From Rikenellaceae bacterium (lineage in GTDB: Bacteria; Bacteroidota; Bacteroidia; Bacteroidales; Rikenellaceae), in contig SUZO01000015.1 in NCBI GenBank assembly GCA_015059805.1, positions 1 through 53,254 on the forward strand: a stretch of DNA of 53,254 nt. The letters run 5' to 3'. The notes beneath the pieces were generated by a model. The model was not told the DNA's origin, did not search any database, and worked only from the letters and a program-made list of their open reading frames with translations. A program made the position numbers and the translations under genes. Of this stretch, positions 34,704 to 43,508 are shown piece by piece. The stretch's first letter is position 1. Each line of letters opens with the position of its first letter.

Positions 34704-35055
34704 TTCTGCCATTAGCTATTAACCATTAGCCGTTAGCTCACCTTCGGTGACCCGACTTTGATTGAGCAGTGAGTGTGCTTTGATTTGGCGGAGTTGTTGA
34801 GAATGACATTTAATAGCAAGGGCTTTCAGCCCTCAATGGCATTGAATAGCGCTCTTGTGCGCACTATTAAGGGCGTTAGCCCGCTGTCATTCGTTGTCAT
34901 TCATTGTCATTTGCTGTTATTGTGCGCTCCCTAACTTCCCTAAATTCCTTAACTTCCTTAAATCCTACAGTGCGGTGAGGGTGCTCTAACTCAACTTTTT
35001 TTCACTTTTCGGCAAAAAAATGGTGTGAAAGTTTTACCTTTTGCAAAATTAACTG
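34704..35055. other. Repeat-filled spacer before the HU gene
   Basis: No gene seen. It contains short TTAGC-type repeats just after 34704 (TTAGCTATTAACCATTAGC), the cloverleaf repeat A1 (34801-34892), TGTCATT repeats (34885-34912) and a run of CCTAAATTCCTTAACTTCC-type motifs (34928-34965). The block from about 34775 to 34945 is a divergent copy of 41075-41245. Confidence 0.75.
34801..34892. repeat. Cloverleaf repeat A1
   Basis: Outer arms GAATGACA (34801-34808) and TGTCATTC (34885-34892); side hairpin AGGGCT-TTC-AGCCCT (34819-34833); central imperfect stem AATAG/CTATT with a GC-rich top; side hairpin GGGC-GTTA-GCCC (34871-34882). Divergent copy at 41101-41190. Confidence 0.8.
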
Positions 35056-35063
35056 TATATTTG
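35056..35063 (+). promoter_or_regulatory. -7 box of the HU gene
   Basis: TATATTTG; the -33 side is T-rich (TTTT, 20 nt upstream). Leader of about 75 nt. Confidence 0.5.
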
Positions 35064-35140
35064 TCGCCGATTTCGCTCTGTATAAGGGCGATAGAGTAGA
35101 AAATGAGTCAAAAATAATTTATAAACAAAATTTTTAAGCT

Positions 35141-35413
35141 ATGACAAAGGCAGATATCGTTACAGAGATCGCTAAGAGAACCGGCGTAGAGAAGGTTCAG
35201 ATTCAGGCTATCGTTGAGACCTTCATGGAGGAGGTTGAGAACTCTCTTAGCCGTGGTGAGAATGTTTATCTTCGTGGTTTCGGCTCTTTTATCATTAAGA
35301 CCCGTGCTGAGAAGGTTGCTCGTAACATCTCAAAGAATACTACTATCACTATCCCAGAGCACAAGATTCCAGCTTTCAAGCCTGCGAAGACTTTCGTTGC
35401 TAAGGTGAAGTAA
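35141..35413 (+). CDS. HU/IHF-family nucleoid protein
   Basis: 90 residues, the exact HU length. N-terminal helices (MTKADIVTEIAKRTG), the GFGSF turn, DNA-binding arm with RNISKNTTITIPEH and C-terminal FKPAKTFVAKVK. Homodimeric DNA-bending protein. The bS22-like gene follows after 67 nt, perhaps on the same transcript. Confidence 0.95.
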   Translation: MTKADIVTEIAKRTGVEKVQIQAIVETFMEEVENSLSRGENVYLRGFGSFIIKTRAEKVARNISKNTTITIPEHKIPAFKPAKTFVAKVK

Positions 35414-35480
35414 GAAAGTAAACAAATCTTAAACAGCTTCTAATTAGAAAATCTATTGTTTAACTTTAATATTTACAACT

Positions 35481-35570
35481 ATGCCAAACGGAAAGAAGCA
35501 TAAGCGTCACAAGATGGCGACCCACAAGCGTAAGAAGCGTCTGCGTAAGGATCGTCATAAGAAGAAGTAG
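35481..35570 (+). CDS. bS22/mS38-like mini ribosomal protein (AURKAIP1/COX24 domain)
   Basis: 29 residues, almost all Lys, Arg and His: MPNGKKHKRHKMATHKRKKR then LRKDRHKKK. The KHKRHKM...HKRKKRLRK pattern is that of the AURKAIP1/COX24 domain, found in mitochondrial mS38 and actinobacterial bS22. It would bind rRNA in the small subunit. The frame is short but the match is distinctive and there is a hairpin right after the stop (35571-35586). Often missed by gene callers. Confidence 0.85.
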   Translation: MPNGKKHKRHKMATHKRKKRLRKDRHKKK

Positions 35571-35604
35571 TATGCCCGACGGCATATTGCTTAAATAGGA
35601 GTTT

Positions 35605-35634
35605 AACGCTAAAGGGTCTTCGCCCTTTAGCGTT
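35605..35634 (+). terminator. Hairpin terminator after the bS22-like gene
   Basis: AACGCTAAAGGG (35605-35616) pairs perfectly with CCCTTTAGCGTT (35623-35634), loop TCTTCG. No long T-run follows. Confidence 0.6.
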
Positions 35635-35718
35635 CCTATTAAAGACACCATTAGCTGTTAGTCATTGACTCTTAGTCCATTAAAGCGATGCTAATAGCCA
35701 AAAAACATAATCTTGAAT

Positions 35719-37401
35719 ATGAACCGCGAGTTAATTATCAATGTAACATCTACCGAGATTAACATTGCACTTTGTGAGGACAAGGTGTTGGTAGAGTTGG
35801 GTAAGGATATGGCGCAGACAGGTTTCTCTGTTGGCGACATATACCTCGGAAAGGTGCGCAAGATTATGCCCGGACTCAACGCCGCGTTTGTAAATATCGG
35901 TCACGAGCGCGACGCTTTTATCCACTTTCAGGACTTAGGACCACACTTCTCGTCGCTCGACAAAATTGTTGACAGTTGGGCTCCAGGGAAAAAGTGCATC
36001 AGATTGGATGCAATGAAACTTGACACTGCTCTGGAGAAGGATGGACGCATTGCCGACCATCTGCAAGTGGGTCAGACTGTAATGGTTCAGGTATCTAAGG
36101 AGGCTATCTCCACTAAAGGACCGCGTCTGACTTGCGACATCTCGTTACCGGGAAGAAATATTGTCCTTGTCCCATTCTCTTCAAAGGTCTTCCTTTCGCA
36201 GAAGATTCGCTCCAACGAGGAGAAAAAACGCCTCAAGCGCGTTGCGCAGGGCGTACTTCCAAAGAATTTTGGCGTTATTATCCGTACTGCTGCCACAAAT
36301 GCTACTGACCTTGATGTTGAGCAGGACATCCTTGCAGCAGTTGAGAAGTGGAATAAGACACTTCAGCAGATTCGTCGTCATCAGGCACCTGCTCTGTTGA
36401 TGGGTGAGATGAATCGCGCCAACACAATTATTCGTGACTCCCTCGATGGCTCGTTTACCCAGATTTGTGTAGACGACGAGGGTATGTACAACGAAATTCG
36501 CAGTTATATTGAGTCGGTAGACCCTGAGAAGGTTAAGCTTGTAAAGCTCTACCGTGGCTCAGTACCTATTTTCGATAATTTTGACATCTCGCGACAGATA
36601 AAGTCGCTCTTCGCACGATATGTCTCCCTCAAAAGGGGTGCATACCTTATTATAGAGTCTACGGAGGCTATGAACGTCATTGACGTAAACTCCGGAAACC
36701 GAACAAAGGCTGATGATAATCAGGAGCAGCACGTTCTTGAGGTAAACCTCGCCGCAGCAGCTGAGGTGGCACGTCAGCTTCGCCTACGAGATTTGGGCGG
36801 TATTGTAATTATCGACTTTATAGATATGCACAAGGCGCAGAGTCGTCAGCTTCTCTATGAGGAGATGCAGCGATTGATGGCTACAGACAAGGCGCGCCAC
36901 ACAATCCTTCCGCTGACAAAGTTCGGACTTATGCAGATTACCCGTCAGCGTATTCGTCCAGTGGCGGTGAAGGATATTCAGGAGGTATGTCCTACCTGTG
37001 GTGGTACGGGCAAAATTGAGCCTACGGTGTTGCTTGAGAAGAGTATTGAGAATCAACTTTCACTGCTTGCCGAGGAGCATGGCGAGCGCTATGTAAACCT
37101 TGTTGTCAGCCCATACGTGGCGGCGTATATTAAGCAGGGGCTCTTCTCTCTGCGTAATCGCTGGGCTATGCGTTATGGTATGTGGATAAAGATTACAGCC
37201 TCTCAGGCGGCTGGTATCGTTGATGTTAAGTATCTTGATGGCAAGGGTGAGAATATGCTTGACCCAAACTATATCGGTCATCGTAAAGTTAAGAAGGCGG
37301 AACCTCAGCAGCCAGAGCGAAAGGATAAGGAGCGAAAAGGCTCTGGCAATAGGTCTAAAAGACGAGTAAAGAAGACAAGCGAAACAAAGGATAAAGAGTA
37401 G
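35719..37401 (+). CDS. rng: Ribonuclease E/G family endoribonuclease
   Basis: 560 residues from the ATG at 35719; a TTG 6 nt upstream is less likely. S1 RNA-binding domain near the start (VGDIYLGKVRKIMPGLNAAFVNIG), the RNase H/DNase I-like catalytic region with NVIDVNSGN and GGIVIIDFIDM (two metal Asp), and the zinc link CPTCGGTGKI (about 421-430). A basic 30-residue tail replaces the long scaffold of RNase E, so it is RNase G-sized. Processes rRNA and degrades mRNA. mfd starts 16 nt after it. Confidence 0.96.
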   Translation: MNRELIINVTSTEINIALCEDKVLVELGKDMAQTGFSVGDIYLGKVRKIMPGLNAAFVNIGHERDAFIHFQDLGPHFSSLDKIVDSWAPGKKCIRLDAMKLDTALEKDGRIADHLQVGQTVMVQVSKEAISTKGPRLTCDISLPGRNIVLVPFSSKVFLSQKIRSNEEKKRLKRVAQGVLPKNFGVIIRTAATNATDLDVEQDILAAVEKWNKTLQQIRRHQAPALLMGEMNRANTIIRDSLDGSFTQICVDDEGMYNEIRSYIESVDPEKVKLVKLYRGSVPIFDNFDISRQIKSLFARYVSLKRGAYLIIESTEAMNVIDVNSGNRTKADDNQEQHVLEVNLAAAAEVARQLRLRDLGGIVIIDFIDMHKAQSRQLLYEEMQRLMATDKARHTILPLTKFGLMQITRQRIRPVAVKDIQEVCPTCGGTGKIEPTVLLEKSIENQLSLLAEEHGERYVNLVVSPYVAAYIKQGLFSLRNRWAMRYGMWIKITASQAAGIVDVKYLDGKGENMLDPNYIGHRKVKKAEPQQPERKDKERKGSGNRSKRRVKKTSETKDKE

Positions 37402-37417
37402 GGTATAACCTGTAAAG

Positions 37418-40400
37418 ATGCACAAAATACTTGAGTCGGCAGTGCAGACAACCCCGTTTGCATTGCTACAAAAAGAGCTTAAACAGAAGGGCAACACCGT
37501 CTACCTCAACGAGTTAGTCGGGGCAGCCCTTTCGTTTTATATGGCAGCTGCCGTATCAAAGACGGCGGGTCTGCATGTTGTGGTGGCTGAGGATCGTGAT
37601 GCTGCGGCATACGTGATGAACGACCTCTACGCACTACTTGACGAGAAGAGGGTACTCTTCTTCCCGTCTGCATATAAACGCTCTATAGTCTACGGTCAGC
37701 AGGAGGCTCAGAGTGTTGTTATGCGTACTAATGCTCTGAATGCTATCGGGAATATCAAGGAGGGAGATTACCTTGTCATCTGCACCTATCCTGAGGCACT
37801 TGCCGAGAGGGTCGCTGGCGCAGTAGAGCTTTCAGAGCACTCTGTAAAGATTAGCCGCGGCGATACTATCAAGATTACGGAGCTGGTAGATATACTTGAG
37901 AGTTTGGGTTTTGAACGTGTAGATTTTGTCTACGAGCCAGGGCAGTACTCTGTTCGTGGAGGTATTGTGGATATATTCTCCTATGCTGAGAGCCGACCAT
38001 ATCGTTTGGACTTCTTTGGCGATGAGGTGGACTCGCTGCGTAGCTTTGAGATTGGCAATCAGCTCTCTTCGGAGCGGTTAGACAGTGTGAATATTATCAG
38101 CAACATCAGCCAGAGTAGTGGTCGCGGGGTTAGTTTTGCCTCCTTTGCTGGTGAAAAAGCTAACTACTGGTTCTACGATGGCGATTATGTGCTCAAGAAG
38201 GTTGATGATGTAAGGGTTAAGTTCCTTAACCAGAGCGATGAGCCACAAACGGCTGCCGATATGCTCACTTCGCGCATGGAACTTCTTAAGGATATGGAAC
38301 AGAGTACCTTGCTCTCGCTCCATAACAATATTCCTCAGCGCCCAGCTACCTCGACAGTGCTCTTCCATACCCAGCCACAGCGACAGTTTAGCAAGAACTT
38401 TGAGATGCTTGCCGATGATATTACGGCACGCAAGGAGGAGGGTTTTAAGTGCTATATCCTCTCCGATAACTTCGCGCAGATGGAGCGCTTAGATAATATA
38501 TTCCATAGCATCAACCGCCATGGCGTTAAGCTGGAGATGTTGAGGGTTATCCTTCATCAGGGCTTTGTGGATTATGATACTCGCCTGTGCTTATATACTG
38601 AGCATCAGCTCTTTGATCGCTATCGTCGCTATAAAATCAATGGCGAGATTAAGCGTGACGAGCAGATGACCGTTGCCGAGCTGAATGCTCTGCGTGTGGG
38701 CGATTATGTTGTCCATATTGACCATGGCGTGGGTCGCTTTGATGGTCTTGTGACCCTCCCAGACCCTAATGGAGGTAAGCCACGTGAGGTTATTAAGCTC
38801 GTCTATCGTGATGGCGATGTGCTCTTTATAAATGTGCACTCGCTGCACTGCATATCTCGCTACAAGAGTGGTGATGGCGAGCGCCCTAAGGTGCATAAAC
38901 TCGGCAGTGGCGCATGGCAGAAGCTCAAGACGGCAACCAAAAAGGCTGTTAAAGATATTTCGCGCGAGCTGATTGCTCTTTATGCCAAACGTAAGGCGAG
39001 TGAGGGCTTTGCCTTCTCTGCCGATAGCTACCTGCAGCAGGCTATGGAGGCATCGTTCCGCTATGAGGAGACGGCTGACCAGCAGAGGGCTATTGAGGCG
39101 GTGAAGAGCGACATGGAGTCGTCACGCCCTATGGACCGCCTTATTTGTGGCGACGTGGGCTTTGGAAAGACCGAGGTGGCAATTCGTGCGGCATTCAAGG
39201 CAGCTGTAGATGGTAAGCAGGTGGCAGTGCTTGTGCCGACGACAATACTTGCACTGCAGCACTACCGCTCATTTATGGAGCGACTGCGCGATATGCCGGT
39301 GCGGGTGGAGTACCTTAACCGCTCAAAGAGCGCAAAGCAGACGCGACAGATAGCCGAGGAGCTTGAGAGTGGCAAGATTGATATCCTTATCGGTACGCAT
39401 AAGATGCTCGGCAGTGGAATAAAATTCCGCGACTTAGGACTGCTCATTATTGACGAGGAGCAGCGTTTTGGCGTGGCGGCGAAGGAGAAACTTACCCAGA
39501 TGAGTGTCAATGTTGATACTCTCACTCTTACTGCAACGCCTATACCGCGAACACTGCAGTTCTCGCTTATGGGTTCGCGTGATTTGTCGGTAATTTCTAC
39601 ACCTCCACCAAACCGCCAACCGATTATTACTGAGTCACATACATTCTCCGAGGAGCTTGTTCAGGATGCTATTGAGGCGGAGCTGTCACGAGGTGGTCAG
39701 GTATACTTTATACACAACAACGTTGAGCAGCTTGAGGATATTCGCGGTATGATTTCGCGCCTCTGTCCAAAGGCTCGCGTTGTTGCAGCGCACGGACGAA
39801 TGAAGGCGGCAGATATGGAGAAGCTCATTATGGACTTTATCTACGGCGAGAGCGATGTGCTTGTGGCGACATCTATTATTGAGAGTGGCGTAGATATTCC
39901 GAATGTAAATACCATAATCATCAACAATGCCGACCGTTTTGGATTGAGCAACCTGCACCAGCTGCGAGGCCGTGTGGGTAGAAGTGACCGCAAGGCATAC
40001 TGCTACCTGCTCAGCAAACCAGATGAACTGCTCAGTAGCGATGCGCGCCGCCGATTGAGGGCTATTGAGGAGTTCTCAGACTTAGGCTCTGGGTTCAACA
40101 TCGCCATGCAGGACCTTGATATTCGCGGCGCGGGTAACCTCTTAGGTGCCGAGCAGAGCGGATTTATTGCCGACATAGGCTTTGAGACCTACCAGAAGAT
40201 TATGAACGAGGCTATAGCCGAGCTGCGCGCCGAAGGTCTGGATGTGGCAGGATTGAGCCATGAGGAGCAGAAGGTGGTTGATAGATTGAGCTACGTTGAT
40301 GATGTGTCTGTAGAACTTGGTGTAGATGCCTCACTGCCAGCAGATTATGTGCAGCAGCCAGCCGAGCGACTCAGACTCTATCGTGAGCTGGACTCTATAG

Positions 40401-40747
40401 TGGAACAGAAACGATTGGAGGAGTTTGAAGCTCGCCTTGTAGACCGATTTGGTCGTCTGCCAGATGCGGCACGACAACTGCTTGATGTGGTGCGTCTTAG
40501 ATGGGTGGCTGCAGAGCTGGGCATTGAACGCGTAAAGGTCAAGAATGGACTGATGATAGTAAGCTTCGTGGGCGACGACCACTCGCCATTCTATAAGACC
40601 GACCAGTTTATGAACCTGCTGCGTAAAGTCACCGCACAACCAGAACGCTTTGTTCTCAAACAGCGCGATACTAAACTCGCCATGACCATCCGCCAAATCG
40701 CTACCGTCGCAGATGGTGTGAAGGTGCTGACAGACCTTAAGTCATAG
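37418..40747 (+). CDS. mfd: Transcription-repair coupling factor Mfd
   Basis: 1109 residues, full length. UvrB-homology region with GQQEAQSVVMRTNAL, RNA polymerase-binding domain (VGDYVVHIDHGVGRFDGL), then the RecG-like translocase: GDVGFGKTEVAIRAA (Walker A), DEEQRFGV (motif II), TATPIPRTL (III), SIIESGVDIPNVNTIII (V), QLRGRVGRS (VI), and the C-terminal TRCF domain. It removes RNA polymerase stalled at lesions and recruits UvrA. Close behind rng, likely one transcript. Confidence 0.98.
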   Translation: MHKILESAVQTTPFALLQKELKQKGNTVYLNELVGAALSFYMAAAVSKTAGLHVVVAEDRDAAAYVMNDLYALLDEKRVLFFPSAYKRSIVYGQQEAQSVVMRTNALNAIGNIKEGDYLVICTYPEALAERVAGAVELSEHSVKISRGDTIKITELVDILESLGFERVDFVYEPGQYSVRGGIVDIFSYAESRPYRLDFFGDEVDSLRSFEIGNQLSSERLDSVNIISNISQSSGRGVSFASFAGEKANYWFYDGDYVLKKVDDVRVKFLNQSDEPQTAADMLTSRMELLKDMEQSTLLSLHNNIPQRPATSTVLFHTQPQRQFSKNFEMLADDITARKEEGFKCYILSDNFAQMERLDNIFHSINRHGVKLEMLRVILHQGFVDYDTRLCLYTEHQLFDRYRRYKINGEIKRDEQMTVAELNALRVGDYVVHIDHGVGRFDGLVTLPDPNGGKPREVIKLVYRDGDVLFINVHSLHCISRYKSGDGERPKVHKLGSGAWQKLKTATKKAVKDISRELIALYAKRKASEGFAFSADSYLQQAMEASFRYEETADQQRAIEAVKSDMESSRPMDRLICGDVGFGKTEVAIRAAFKAAVDGKQVAVLVPTTILALQHYRSFMERLRDMPVRVEYLNRSKSAKQTRQIAEELESGKIDILIGTHKMLGSGIKFRDLGLLIIDEEQRFGVAAKEKLTQMSVNVDTLTLTATPIPRTLQFSLMGSRDLSVISTPPPNRQPIITESHTFSEELVQDAIEAELSRGGQVYFIHNNVEQLEDIRGMISRLCPKARVVAAHGRMKAADMEKLIMDFIYGESDVLVATSIIESGVDIPNVNTIIINNADRFGLSNLHQLRGRVGRSDRKAYCYLLSKPDELLSSDARRRLRAIEEFSDLGSGFNIAMQDLDIRGAGNLLGAEQSGFIADIGFETYQKIMNEAIAELRAEGLDVAGLSHEEQKVVDRLSYVDDVSVELGVDASLPADYVQQPAERLRLYRELDSIVEQKRLEEFEARLVDRFGRLPDAARQLLDVVRLRWVAAELGIERVKVKNGLMIVSFVGDDHSPFYKTDQFMNLLRKVTAQPERFVLKQRDTKLAMTIRQIATVADGVKVLTDLKS

Positions 40748-40845
40748 TAGCTACGCAGTACAGCTGACGCGAACTGCCCGCTTTTTGAAAAAAGCAGGGC
40801 GTGCAAAAACTTTTTGAGAAACTTCGTTTCTCTTCCATGCTGATG

Positions 40846-40965
40846 CGGATTTAGGGTAACTCTGCGAGTTATTGAAATAAAAAATATCCACCTTTGGTTT
40901 CAAGCAAGCTTGACCTTTGGTGGATATTTTCTCTTTCACTGCCTTGCGGCAGCAACCTAAATCCG
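40846..40965. repeat. Nested palindrome N3 (cloverleaf layout)
   Basis: Outer arms CGGATTTAGG (40846-40855) and CCTAAATCCG (40956-40965); side hairpin TAACTC-TGC-GAGTTA (40857-40871); central stem AAAATATCCACC (40881-40892) with GGTGGATATTTT (40919-40930), capped by TCAAGC-AA-GCTTGA; side hairpin CTGCC-TTGC-GGCAG (40939-40952). The cap contains AAGCAAGCT, also in the central loop of N1. Confidence 0.85.
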
Positions 40966-41100
40966 AATAAACACTTTCAGACGAAGCCTGTCACTAAATT
41001 CTTTAACTTCCTTAAATTCCCTAAATTCCCTATTCTGCGTTAGCTAGCCGACCCTGCTCTGACGACAAAATTGGTGCTCTGATTAAGCGGAGTAATTGTG

Positions 41101-41190
41101 AATGACATTTAATGGCAAGGGCTTTCGCCCTCAATGGCATAGAATAGCGCGTGGAACGCGCAATATTAAGGGCTTTAGCCCGCTGTCATT
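41101..41190. repeat. Cloverleaf repeat A2
   Basis: Outer arms AATGACA (41101-41107) and TGTCATT (41184-41190); side hairpin AGGGC-TTTC-GCCCT; central stem AATA-g-CGCG over TGGAA with CGCG-caa-TATT; side hairpin GGGC-TTTA-GCCC. Central arm differs from A1 yet still pairs. Confidence 0.8.
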
Positions 41191-41263
41191 TATTGTCATT
41201 CATTGTCATTTGCTGTTATTGTACGCTCCCTAACTTCCCTAATCTCTTTAATTTCCCTAAATT

Positions 41264-41295
41264 TTTGGATTTCACAAGGATTTATGGTAAATTTG
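41264..41295 (+). promoter_or_regulatory. coaX promoter
   Basis: TTTG (41264-41267), 20 nt, TAAATTTG (41288-41295). The leader to the ATG at 41339 is made of CTAATAGC-type repeats that run up to the start codon. Confidence 0.7.
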
Positions 41296-41338
41296 CAAGA
41301 TTGTAAACTAACTGCTAATAGCTAATAGCCAATAGCAA

Positions 41339-42088
41339 ATGGCGAATTTAATCATTGATACGGGCAATACATTTCATAAAATTGCCGTTATAGGAGTAAA
41401 CAACAATATTCTGGAGGAGAGGGTAGTAACCGAATTGACAGAAGAGGTTGTTGATGAACTTTATGACCGATTTGCCCCCTCAAAGGCAATTATCTCCTCC
41501 ACGCGTGGTGATGCTTCTCACACAGCGGAGATAGTTGGGCGGAGGGTGCAATATGTTCTTTGTTTTGATCGTACAACGCCAGTGCCGATAGCAGTTGAGT
41601 ATGACAAAGCGATGCTCGGCACAGACCGCATAGCGGCAGCTGTTGGTGCTGTAGAGCTTTATGGTGCTGACAAGCAGATGGTTATCATTGATGCTGGCAC
41701 GGCTATAACCATTGATTTTGTTGCTAACGGAGTCTTTGTTGGTGGAAATATCTCGCCTGGGGTGGATATGAGATTTGAGGCTCTGAGTGAAAAGACGGCA
41801 GTCCTGCCACTCTGCTCTCCGATGGTGTTAGAGGGTGAGGATTGTAAGGTTGGAAAAACGACTGCTGATGCAATAAAATTCGGTGTTATGCAGAGTGTTT
41901 TTTACGAAGTAAAAGGGTATATTGAGGCGTTTTGCAAAAAAAATGGTGAAAACTTGATAATTTTTATCGGAGGAGACGCTGAATATTTTGTTAATCAAAT
42001 TAAAAATGCGATATTTGCAGGTCGCAAAGTGATGTATAGCGGACTAAATAGAATTTTGGAATATAATGCAAAGAGTGAAAGTATATAG
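41339..42088 (+). CDS. coaX: Type III pantothenate kinase
   Basis: 249 residues. ASKHA-fold motifs: LIIDTGNTFHKIAV (phosphate 1), MLGTDRIAAAVGA, MVIIDAGTAITIDFV (phosphate 2), GGNISPGVDMRFEAL. First step of coenzyme A synthesis; the type III enzyme is insensitive to CoA feedback. The last 23 bp overlap the next gene, which starts in another frame, so the two are translationally coupled. Confidence 0.97.
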   Translation: MANLIIDTGNTFHKIAVIGVNNNILEERVVTELTEEVVDELYDRFAPSKAIISSTRGDASHTAEIVGRRVQYVLCFDRTTPVPIAVEYDKAMLGTDRIAAAVGAVELYGADKQMVIIDAGTAITIDFVANGVFVGGNISPGVDMRFEALSEKTAVLPLCSPMVLEGEDCKVGKTTADAIKFGVMQSVFYEVKGYIEAFCKKNGENLIIFIGGDAEYFVNQIKNAIFAGRKVMYSGLNRILEYNAKSESI

Positions 42089-43466
42089 CAGAGTGGTTTT
42101 GATGGCGGCTGTCGCAATCTTTTTTGGCGCCTTGAGTGTGGGTAGCGCGTCGGCGCAAAATGCGGCAGTGAGTGCATACTCTCCATACACTATGTATGGT
42201 GTTGGTGAGTTGGGTACTCACGGCAATGCCATTAACCGAACAATGGGCGGAACTGGCGTGGCTATGCGAAGCACACAGGTTGTCAGCCTTCTTAACCCTG
42301 CAGGTTATAGTGCAACTATGGCTAAGAGTTTTATGCTCGATGTGGGTATTGAGGGTAACTTCTTGAAGAATCAGCAGCGCAAGTACAACAGCACCTCTAT
42401 TGATGACTATACCACCGCTGCTAATGCTAAGAATATGGTGAACTTCCGTGAGATTGCTATTCAGATGCCAGTTGCTAAGCGTTTGGGTTTCGGATTTAGC
42501 CTTATGCCTTATGGAAGTGTCGGATATAAGATGCACACCTTTGAGCAGAGCGAGGATATTTGGGGCACTGTTGGCGGTGTGATGTATAACTATCAGGGTG
42601 ATGGTGATCTAACTGAGGTGAAGGCTGGCTTTGGCTGGGAGGTTTTCCGAGGCTTTTCTATCGGTATTGCAGCAAAGTACTACTGGGGAAATATCCAGCA
42701 CAACTACTCTACATCAATCTATGGAGATTATGTTGGCTCAGGAAGCTTTGTTTCAACCACAGGTCTTGATGACTACGCCTTCTCAAACTTCAAATTTCAG
42801 GCAGGTTTGCAGTGGAATGTGGTCTCAACAAAGAAGCGTATGATTACCATCGGCGCTACATACGACTATGGCGGTCCACTTCGCCCGAAGCTCTCAAAGA
42901 CTGTATATATTGGCGACTACTCCTCTACAATCGTAAGTCAGGAGGACTCTCGTGGTCAGATGCGCCTGCCACACGCTGTAAATGCGGGTGTTACATATCA
43001 GGATGCTAAGATTATCGCCAACGTTGACTACGCCTATAACAACTGGGGCGGTGATAACGCCTTCTTCCAGCAGGATGCCTTTAGTGGTATGAGCATTAAG
43101 TATGTAGACACACATACATATAAGGTTGGCTTTGAGTATGTTCCTAACCGTTTTGATGTTCGTAACTACCTCAAGCGTGTGAGCTACCGCATAGGTGCTC
43201 GCTATGGTGACTACTACCAGAGCTTTGAGGGTCGTAGAATCCATCAGTGGGCTGTAACTGCAGGATTTGGTTTCCCACTCCGATTTATGGGTGCAACAAG
43301 TATCAATGCAGGTATTGAGGTTGGCGGTCGTGGCGATTTGTCGTCAGTAATTATGCCAAAGTTGAATAAGCGCATCGGTCTTATCCGCCAAAATTATATA
43401 AAGGTAAACCTCGGCTTTGCGCTCTTTGGTGAGGACTACTGGTTTGTTCGTCCTAAGATTGACTAA
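42066..43466 (+). CDS. Outer membrane beta-barrel protein (FadL/PorV-like)
   Basis: 466 residues. Signal peptide ends near SASAQ (about 30). N-terminal segment SAYSPYTMYGVGELG...RTMGGTGVAMRST...LLNPAGYSATM is typical of Bacteroidetes FadL-like barrels that plug the pore with the N-terminus; alternating amphipathic strands continue to the end. Substrate unknown. Its fixed place behind coaX and before TPR, LptC and PpiD genes suggests an envelope-assembly role (inference). Confidence 0.85.
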   Translation: MQRVKVYSRVVLMAAVAIFFGALSVGSASAQNAAVSAYSPYTMYGVGELGTHGNAINRTMGGTGVAMRSTQVVSLLNPAGYSATMAKSFMLDVGIEGNFLKNQQRKYNSTSIDDYTTAANAKNMVNFREIAIQMPVAKRLGFGFSLMPYGSVGYKMHTFEQSEDIWGTVGGVMYNYQGDGDLTEVKAGFGWEVFRGFSIGIAAKYYWGNIQHNYSTSIYGDYVGSGSFVSTTGLDDYAFSNFKFQAGLQWNVVSTKKRMITIGATYDYGGPLRPKLSKTVYIGDYSSTIVSQEDSRGQMRLPHAVNAGVTYQDAKIIANVDYAYNNWGGDNAFFQQDAFSGMSIKYVDTHTYKVGFEYVPNRFDVRNYLKRVSYRIGARYGDYYQSFEGRRIHQWAVTAGFGFPLRFMGATSINAGIEVGGRGDLSSVIMPKLNKRIGLIRQNYIKVNLGFALFGEDYWFVRPKID

Positions 43467-43508
43467 AATATTGAAACTGAACAATTAACAACATAAAATA
43501 AAGACAAA

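Larger units (their letters stand above)
40748..41263. other. Repeat-filled spacer between mfd and coaX
   Basis: No gene seen. Contents in order: GC-rich hairpin just after mfd (40776-40800, possible terminator), hairpin GAGAAAC-TTC-GTTTCTC (near 40816-40832), nested palindrome N3 (40846-40965), a TTCCTTAAATTCCCTAAATT tract (about 40999-41029), cloverleaf repeat A2 (41101-41190) with TGTCATT repeats, and another CCTAACTTCCCTAA tract (41229-41258). Confidence 0.8.
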
